Shown: positions 39,108 through 43,940 of the stretch, piece after piece
How the letters are laid out: each line of letters opens with the position of its first letter
Numbering within the stretch: the stretch's first letter is position 1
Position numbers and translations under genes: made by a program
Notes under the pieces: model-generated
What the model was told of the DNA's origin: nothing
Database searches by the model: none
What the model saw: only the letters and a program-made list of their open reading frames with translations
NCBI GenBank assembly: GCA_003241895.1
Contig: QBLY01000023.1
Span: forward strand, 1 to 43,940
Source: Lysobacteraceae bacterium
GTDB lineage: Bacteria; Pseudomonadota; Gammaproteobacteria; Xanthomonadales; Xanthomonadaceae
Length of the DNA stretch: 43,940 nucleotides
Direction: 5' to 3'

Positions 39108-40232
39108 ATGCGCGCAACGACCCTCGCCCTTTGCCTGATCCCGCTGCTGCTGGCCGGCTGCGCCAGCACGCCGGACCGCGAGCCCGACGAGGTCGAAGGT
39201 GCGGACCCGCTGCTCAGTGCGTCGGGCGAAGCGCACGTCACGGTGGCCGAGGCCTTCGTCACCACGCTCACGCCCAAGGACAACATCGACTCGCCCGCCG
39301 CCTGGCGCGCGCCCGACGGCAAGACCTGGCTGTTCGCCACCGCCAAGGAAGGCAAGGGCCTGGTGGTCTACGACGGCGACACCGGCGCCACCCTGCGCAC
39401 GGTCGGCACCGAAGGCCGCCGCCCCGGGCAGTTCAAGCGAGCCAATGGCGTTGCGGTGAGCGGCAACCATCTGTTCGTGGTGGAGCGCGACAACCAGCGC
39501 GTGCAGGTGCTTTCGCTGCCGTCGCTGGCCACCGTGGCCACGTTCGGCGAGGCCGAGCTCAAGAAGCCCTACGGCTTGTTCATCCGCGAACACGCTTCGG
39601 GTGAACTTGAAGTGCTGGTGACCGACGCCTACATGATCGGCGAGGACGCCAAGGGCGACGACATCCCGCCCCCACTGGCCGAACTGGATCGCCGCGTGCA
39701 GCGTTACCTCGTGCACACCGACGGGGACGCCGTGTCGGCCGTGAGCAGCGGCGCGTTCGGCGACACCACGGAAGCAGGCGCCATCCGCGTGCCGGAATCG
39801 ATCTGGGGCGACGTCGCCAACGATCGCCTGCTGATCGCCGAGGAAGACGTGGCCACCGGCACGGCCTACCGCGAGTATTCAATGGCCGGCGTGTTCCGCG
39901 GCAAGACCCTGGGCCTGGGCCGCTTCAAGGCGCAGGCCGAAGGCGTCACGCTGTGGTCCTGCCCGGACGGCAGCGGCTATTGGCTGACCACCGACCAGTT
40001 CAAGGACCTGAGCCTGTTCCATGTCTTCGACCGCCAGTCGCTCGCGCACCTGGGCGCGTTCGCCGGCAAGGCCGTGGCAAACACCGACGGCGTGTGGCTG
40101 CAGCAGGCGGGCACCGGGCGCTTCCCCCAAGGGGTGTTCTACGCCGTGCACGACGACATGGCGGTCGGCGCGTTCGACTGGCGCGACATCGCGGCGGCGC
40201 TGAAACTCCGCGTCACGTGTGGGGGCGCTTGA
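39108..40232 (+). CDS. Phytase-like beta-propeller lipoprotein
   Basis: A 374-residue predicted lipoprotein (lipobox LLLAGC, Cys near residue 17) that aligns along its length with beta-propeller phytases. Corresponding segments are NIDSPAAWRAPDGKTWLF, KPYGLFIREHASGELEVLVT, DRLLIAEEDVATG, AEGVTLWSCPDGSGYWLTT and ANTDGVWLQ followed by FPQGVFYAVHDD. The phytase hallmark NNVDxR is not kept (RANGVAV at that place) and DDPAxW reads DSPAAW, so calcium sites and activity may differ. The ATG at 39108 has GGAG 6 nt upstream. The divergent TonB receptor gene supports a nutrient-scavenging role. Confidence 0.75.
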   Translation: MRATTLALCLIPLLLAGCASTPDREPDEVEGADPLLSASGEAHVTVAEAFVTTLTPKDNIDSPAAWRAPDGKTWLFATAKEGKGLVVYDGDTGATLRTVGTEGRRPGQFKRANGVAVSGNHLFVVERDNQRVQVLSLPSLATVATFGEAELKKPYGLFIREHASGELEVLVTDAYMIGEDAKGDDIPPPLAELDRRVQRYLVHTDGDAVSAVSSGAFGDTTEAGAIRVPESIWGDVANDRLLIAEEDVATGTAYREYSMAGVFRGKTLGLGRFKAQAEGVTLWSCPDGSGYWLTTDQFKDLSLFHVFDRQSLAHLGAFAGKAVANTDGVWLQQAGTGRFPQGVFYAVHDDMAVGAFDWRDIAAALKLRVTCGGA

Positions 40233-40294
40233 TTTTCATCGCACTGCACCCATCCGCTTCCGGCGGCCCTGATCCGTGGCCAAACCGCTCCAGC

Positions 40295-41344
40295 TCACCC
40301 CAGCACGCGCAGAATGTCGTCAAGCAGCGCCGCGGCGGTAACTTCGGCGCCAGCGCCGGGCCCCTGGATCTGCAGGGGCCGGTCGCGGTAGCGGCTGCTC
40401 CAGATGGCGATGCGGTTGTCGCAGCCGCGGCCGACGGCGATCGGGTCGTCGGGCGCCAACGCTTCCAGGCCGATGCGCGCCCCGGCCGCATCCAGCCGCG
40501 CCACGTAGCGCAGCACCTTGCCGTCGCGCGCGGTGCGCGCGGCGCGTTCGGCCAGCGGGCCGTCGAGTGAGGTGAGCGCCTGGGCAAGATTTTCGATGGT
40601 TGCGGATTCGATGGCGGGCGTCAGCAGCGAGTCCACCCTCACTTCAGCGTCTTCCAGCGCGTAGCCGGCGGTGCGCGCCAGGATCAGCAGCTTGCGCTTC
40701 ACGTCCTCGCCCGACAGGTCCACGCGTGGGTCGGGCTCGGCGTAGCCCTGGGCCACCGCCGACAGCACGCGCTGTGAAAACAACTCACTGCCGTCGTAGC
40801 CGTCGAACAGCCAGGCCAGCGTGCCCGACAGCACGCCCACGATGGCGCCGATGCGGTCGCCGCCCGCGCGCAGTTCGCGCACGGTGCGCAGCACCGGCAG
40901 TCCGGCGCCTACGGTGGCCGCGTCGCCGTAATGGCGGCCTTCGGTGGCCAGGCTGCGGATCTCGTGTTGGCGCAGCAGCGGCCCGCCGAGCCCGAGCTTG
41001 TTGGCGCTCACCACGTTCAGGCCCTGGCGCAGCCAGCGTGGGTGCCACGCGGCCAGTTCGGCGCTGGCGGTGGCGTCCACCACGATGTCGCCGGCGCGCA
41101 GCGCGTCGGGCAGCGCGCCGGAGCCATCGTGCGAGTCGCCGCCGGACCAACTCCCGGCCAGCGCCAGGCCGTCGGCACCCAGCCAGCGCCGGCGCGAATT
41201 GGCGGCCAGGCACAGCTGCAGGCGCGGATGCTGCAGCGACTGCAGGCGCACAAGCAGTGCGCGTCCGACGGTGCCTACGCCCAGCAGGGCCACGCGCCGG
41301 ACGCCCGCCTGCTGCCCCGGCAAGGCCAGCGGCAGCACGCTCAT
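40295..41344 (-). CDS. Homoserine dehydrogenase, short form
   Basis: NAD(P)-dependent reduction of aspartate semialdehyde to homoserine. The 349-residue protein has the Rossmann motif RRVALLGVGTVGRALLVRL, VVDATASAELAAW, VVSANKLGLGG, the family motif YGDAATVGAGLPVLRTVREL, GVLSGTLAWLF and the catalytic region AEPDPRVDLSGEDVKRKLLIL. The C-terminus stops without the ACT domain of typical Hom proteins and there is no aspartokinase fusion. The start at 41344 overlaps the metB stop (ATGA), so it is the last gene of a methionine operon. Confidence 0.93.
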   Translation of the reverse strand: MSVLPLALPGQQAGVRRVALLGVGTVGRALLVRLQSLQHPRLQLCLAANSRRRWLGADGLALAGSWSGGDSHDGSGALPDALRAGDIVVDATASAELAAWHPRWLRQGLNVVSANKLGLGGPLLRQHEIRSLATEGRHYGDAATVGAGLPVLRTVRELRAGGDRIGAIVGVLSGTLAWLFDGYDGSELFSQRVLSAVAQGYAEPDPRVDLSGEDVKRKLLILARTAGYALEDAEVRVDSLLTPAIESATIENLAQALTSLDGPLAERAARTARDGKVLRYVARLDAAGARIGLEALAPDDPIAVGRGCDNRIAIWSSRYRDRPLQIQGPGAGAEVTAAALLDDILRVLG

Positions 41345-42534
41345 TTCGCCAGCTCGCTGGCGGCGGGCGAGGAAACCTGCAGCGCGCGGTCCAGCGCGGC
41401 CGAGATATCGGCCTCCAGGTCCTCCAGCGCCTCGATGCCTACCGACAGGCGCAGCAGCCCTTCGCCGATGCCCGCCACTCGGCGCGCCTCGTCCGACATG
41501 GCGGCATGGGTCATCGTGGCCGGATGCGCCACCAGGCTCTCCACGCCGCCCAGGGATTCGGCCAGGGTGAAGTGCTCGAGCCCGTCGAGGAAGGCGCGGA
41601 CCGCAGGCAGGCCGCCGGCCAGGTCGAACGAGATCATGGCGCCGAATCCGCGCTGCTGGCGGGCGGCCAGCGCATGGCCCGGATGGGTCGGGAGGCCGGG
41701 GTAGTGCACCGCCGACAGCGCGGGATGGCGCTGCAGCCGCTCCGCCAGGGCCGAGGCATTCTCCTGGTGCACGCGCAGGCGCGCATCCAGCGTGCGCAGG
41801 CCGCGCAGGGTGAGGAAGCTGTCGAAGGGCGAGCCGGTCAGGCCCAGCGCATTGGCCCACCAGGCAAGCGATTCGTTGAGCGCCGCGTCGCGCGACACCA
41901 CCGCCCCGCCCACCACGTCGCTGTGGCCGTTGATGTACTTGGTGGTGGAGTGCAGCACCAGGTCGGCGCCGAACTCGATCGGCGTCTGCAGCGCCGGCGA
42001 AAGGAAGGTGTTGTCCACCAGGGCCAGCGCGCCGGCCTGGTGCGCGGCTTCGATCACATGGTGCAGGTCGGTGATGCGCAGCAGCGGGTTGGACGGGGTT
42101 TCGATCCACACCAGCCTGGTCGGCTGCGACAGCGCCGCCGCCAGCGCGATCGGATCGGCCAGGTTGGCCAGCACCAGCTCGAAGCGGCCCTTGCGCGCCA
42201 GCACATCGAACAGGCGCCAGCTGCCGCCGTAGCAGTCGTGCGTCACCACCAGGCGGTCGCCTGGCTGCAGCAGCGCCTCCAGCACCAGGGTGATCGCCGC
42301 CATGCCGGTGGCGGTGACCACGGCGCCGGCGCCGCCTTCAAGCTCCGCCAGCGCATCCGCCAGTTGGTCGCGGGTTGGGTTGCCGCTGCGGGTGTAGTCG
42401 TACTTCCGCTTCTGGCCGAAACCGGCGAAGCTGAAGTTGCTCGACAGCACCAGCGGCGGCGTGACGGCGCCAAAGGCCGTGTCGGCGTCGATGCCGGCGC
42501 GCACGGCGGCGGTGGCGGGGCAGCGCGCGCTCAT
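41341..42534 (-). CDS. metB: Cystathionine gamma-synthase / O-succinylhomoserine sulfhydrylase family PLP enzyme
   Basis: A 397-residue Cys/Met-metabolism PLP enzyme. It shows YDYTRSGNPTRDQLADALAE, ATGMAAITLVLEAL, WIETPSNPLLRITDL, VDNTFLSPALQTPIEFGADL, the PLP lysine motif HSTTKYINGHSDVVGG and SLGGVESLVAHPATMTHAAM. A metZ-type direct sulfhydrylation activity cannot be excluded by sequence alone. It overlaps metX at its start and hom at its end, both by ATGA. Confidence 0.9.
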   Translation of the reverse strand: MSARCPATAAVRAGIDADTAFGAVTPPLVLSSNFSFAGFGQKRKYDYTRSGNPTRDQLADALAELEGGAGAVVTATGMAAITLVLEALLQPGDRLVVTHDCYGGSWRLFDVLARKGRFELVLANLADPIALAAALSQPTRLVWIETPSNPLLRITDLHHVIEAAHQAGALALVDNTFLSPALQTPIEFGADLVLHSTTKYINGHSDVVGGAVVSRDAALNESLAWWANALGLTGSPFDSFLTLRGLRTLDARLRVHQENASALAERLQRHPALSAVHYPGLPTHPGHALAARQQRGFGAMISFDLAGGLPAVRAFLDGLEHFTLAESLGGVESLVAHPATMTHAAMSDEARRVAGIGEGLLRLSVGIEALEDLEADISAALDRALQVSSPAASELAK

Positions 42535-43583
42535 GCCGCACCTCCGGTACACGCCGCCAAGGCCTCGCGAAGCAGCGCGTCCACGGCGACCTCTTCTTTC
42601 AGGAACGCGTCGTGGCCGAAACGCGAGCGCAGCACGCACAGCCGCGACGGACCGCCGAGCGATTCCACCAGGGCCTGCAGGTCCGACAGCGGCACCAGCC
42701 GGTCTTGCTCGATGGCGACCACGGTGGTGGGCACGCGTACGTCGGCCGGGTCCACGCGGTGCAGGTCGATGGACTCGGACAGGCGCAGGAAGGCGGTGCT
42801 GGTCCAGCGCGCCGCATAGCGGCGGCCGCAGCTTTCCAGGTAGTCCTGCGCGGCGCAGCGGGCGACGCCGCCGTCAAGCACGGCGGGCGCATCGAAACGG
42901 TCGGCGAACTCCTCCGGAGTGCGGTAGCTCAGCATCGCCCACTGGCGCGCCAACGCCAGGCCCTGGCTGACGCCGCCCTCGCTGCGGCCCAGCGCCACGC
43001 ACTGCCGCTGGAGTGCGCGCCAGGCGCTGGCGTAGGGGTGCGGCCGGTGGGCGCCGGAGATCGCGACCAGGCGGTCCAGGCGCGCGCCGTGGCGGGCGGC
43101 GAACTGCAGGCCCACCATGGCCCCGTAGGACGCCCCCACGAAAGCGGCGACGCGATCCACACCGAGGCGATCGAGCACGCAAGCCAGCACGTCGGCCTGG
43201 TCGGCACTGTCGATCGGGGCGTCCAGGCCGCCGTCGGCGCCCAGCCAATCGATGGCCAGTACGCGCAGGCGGCGGGTGTCGATGGCGCGGCCCGGGCCCA
43301 CCTGGGCTTCCCACCAGCCCGCCTCGGCGTTGCCCGGGCCGGCGGCGACGTGGCGGTTGGCGGAGATGCCGCCCGCGACCACCACCAGCGGCGCGTCCAC
43401 CGGACCCAGCCACTCCCCGCGCACCACGACGCTGCGGATGCCGGCATGCCGCAGCGGCAGCTGCAGGTCCAGCACGAAGCGCCGCGCGTGCCGCGCCGGC
43501 ATCGACGCGCCGGCGTCGTAAGCGCAGGCGTCGGCCGCGTTGGCAGCAAGGGCTTCATGGGCGGGGGAAGGGGTGAGGCTCAT
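42531..43583 (-). CDS. metX: Homoserine O-acyltransferase (MetX family, probably O-succinyltransferase)
   Basis: An alpha/beta-hydrolase acyltransferase that activates homoserine for methionine synthesis. The 350-residue protein has VVVAGGISANRHVA, WLGADGGLD, the nucleophile elbow FVGASYGAMVGLQFAARHG, the Asp region VPTTVVAIEQDRLVPL and the catalytic His in SRFGHDAFLKE. Xanthomonad MetX enzymes of this kind are known to use succinyl-CoA; I apply that by relatedness. The ATG at 43583 has AGGAG 8 nt upstream. The frame is open further upstream, but that stretch is the riboswitch leader. It heads the metX-metB-hom operon. Confidence 0.92.
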   Translation of the reverse strand: MSLTPSPAHEALAANAADACAYDAGASMPARHARRFVLDLQLPLRHAGIRSVVVRGEWLGPVDAPLVVVAGGISANRHVAAGPGNAEAGWWEAQVGPGRAIDTRRLRVLAIDWLGADGGLDAPIDSADQADVLACVLDRLGVDRVAAFVGASYGAMVGLQFAARHGARLDRLVAISGAHRPHPYASAWRALQRQCVALGRSEGGVSQGLALARQWAMLSYRTPEEFADRFDAPAVLDGGVARCAAQDYLESCGRRYAARWTSTAFLRLSESIDLHRVDPADVRVPTTVVAIEQDRLVPLSDLQALVESLGGPSRLCVLRSRFGHDAFLKEEVAVDALLREALAACTGGAA

Positions 43584-43673
43584 CGCACGGCTCCTGGTGG
43601 GCGTTGGGCCCAGCGAGGTTCCTGCGGTCAAAAGCCGGCGTCGAATGCCCCCGGTGTTTCGGGAAGCGATACG

Positions 43674-43789
43674 ACCCATCTCTCGGCGGACAGATGTCCC
43701 CGCAGGAATTGGCACCTTCATGCAGGATTGCTCCTGCATGGGTTGCCCCGGCGTCTTCGGGCCTATCCCCTCAGCCGGTCTCGATGGGT
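43674..43789 (-). ncRNA. SAM-I (S-box) riboswitch aptamer upstream of metX
   Basis: On the minus strand the leader folds as an S-box. P1 pairs ACCCATC (43783-43789) with GATGGGT (43674-43680). P2 has CCGGC (43774-43778) with GCCGG (43748-43752), enclosing TGAGGGGATAGGCCCGAAGA. P3 is a perfect 9-bp stem with a GCAA tetraloop (43719-43740). The conserved AAGGTGCCAATTCCTGC covers 43703-43719, P4 covers 43686-43703, and GAGA closes the junction. The aptamer should bind S-adenosylmethionine and repress the metX operon. The 90 nt between P1 and the ATG lack a clear T-tract terminator, so control at translation is possible. Confidence 0.92.
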
Positions 43790-43801
43790 GTTGCGAGGCC
43801 A

Positions 43802-43830
43802 AGACTGCCCCGGTTTCCGACGCATGTCAA
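43802..43830 (-). promoter_or_regulatory. Promoter of the metX operon
   Basis: A perfect -35 TTGACA (43825-43830) and a weak -10 CAGTCT (43802-43807) are separated by 17 nt on the minus strand. They place the transcript start just before the SAM-I aptamer. The space 43584-43909 has no gene; it holds the riboswitch, this promoter and the divergent -10 box. Confidence 0.55.
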
Positions 43831-43895
43831 TCCCTTCATGCGGATGAAGCGATAGATACCGCTGGCCGGGCCGCGTGGGGCGGACGCGGCTGCGG

Positions 43896-43901
43896 CATAA
43901 T
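43896..43901 (+). promoter_or_regulatory. -10-like box directly upstream of the right-edge gene
   Basis: CATAAT (5 of 6 to consensus) ends 8 nt before the ATG at 43910, with no ribosome site in GCCGACCC. This is another possible leaderless start. Confidence 0.4.
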
Positions 43902-43909
43902 GCCGACCC

Positions 43910-43940
43910 ATGAATCCCCTTTCCCTGCGTTTTCTCGCCC
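43910..43940 (+). CDS. Start of an unidentified gene (partial, cut by window edge)
   Basis: Only the first ten codons (MNPLSLRFLA) are visible, divergent from the metX operon. A -10-like box lies 8 nt upstream. The basic and hydrophobic beginning could be a signal or membrane segment, but too little is seen to identify the product. Confidence 0.45.
   Translation, partial: MNPLSLRFLA

Noticed and set aside
40600-42819. 740-codon plus-strand open frame opposite hom and metB
   Set aside because: It is Arg/Ala-rich shadow sequence. The minus-strand genes have complete catalytic motifs and ATGA coupling.
43584-43802. N-terminal extension of metX through the leader
   Set aside because: The frame is open but the DNA folds as a SAM-I aptamer, and the metX ATG at 43583 has its own AGGAG site.

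Overview
The window is a very GC-rich, densely coded chromosomal segment of a gammaproteobacterium, most likely Xanthomonadaceae/Lysobacteraceae (Lysobacter/Luteimonas/Xanthomonas-like). The family call is an inference. It rests on a pilG-pilI-pilJ-chpA order without pilH, a gshB-tonB pair beside the pil genes, a metX-metB-hom operon behind a SAM-I riboswitch, a periplasmic beta-propeller diguanylate cyclase, and a TonB receptor divergent from a phytase-like lipoprotein. I see no tRNA, rRNA, insertion sequence, prophage or CRISPR array.

Layout. 1-6.7 kb (minus strand): the type IV pilus chemosensory operon pilG-pilI-pilJ-chpA. chpA leaves the window inside a roughly 120-residue Ala/Glu repeat. 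6.9-8.7 kb (plus): gshB and a tonB3-like gene. 8.7-13.1 kb (minus): pyrB-ruvX-yqgE, then the pilus retraction ATPases pilU and pilT. 13.2-18.2 kb (plus): yggS, proC, a DUF4426 protein, a histidine phosphatase, an ACAD11-like acyl-CoA dehydrogenase and an APH-type kinase. 18.2-22.1 kb (minus): a PA2778/PA2779-type peptidase and small membrane protein pair, a BtuF-like protein without signal peptide, pdxH, dodecin and an SDR protein. 22.2-25.2 kb (plus): aroK-aroB, a WGR-like small protein and hemE. 25.2-29.0 kb: a hybrid histidine kinase (minus), yceI-cytochrome b561-yceI (plus) and a small glutaredoxin (minus). 29.1-36.7 kb (plus): sdaA, then two c-di-GMP proteins and an M23 peptidase. 36.7-40.2 kb: a TonB receptor (minus) divergent from a phytase-like lipoprotein (plus). 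40.3-43.8 kb (minus): the SAM-riboswitch-controlled metX-metB-hom operon. A divergent gene starts at the right edge.

How the genes work together. Roughly the first 14 kb carries the genes of the Pseudomonas aeruginosa PA0393-PA0413 block (recalled, not searched): twitching signalling (pilGIJ/chpA), retraction motors (pilTU) and a TonB paralogue implicated in twitching in that species. The right half is rich in signalling and envelope functions. The most distinctive regulatory observations are (i) two divergent Pho-box-like elements between the TonB receptor and the phytase-like gene, each exactly 10 nt from a -10 box as in the E. coli phoA promoter; (ii) a textbook SAM-I aptamer; and (iii) several genes whose -10 box lies only 6-9 nt before the ATG, suggesting leaderless mRNAs.
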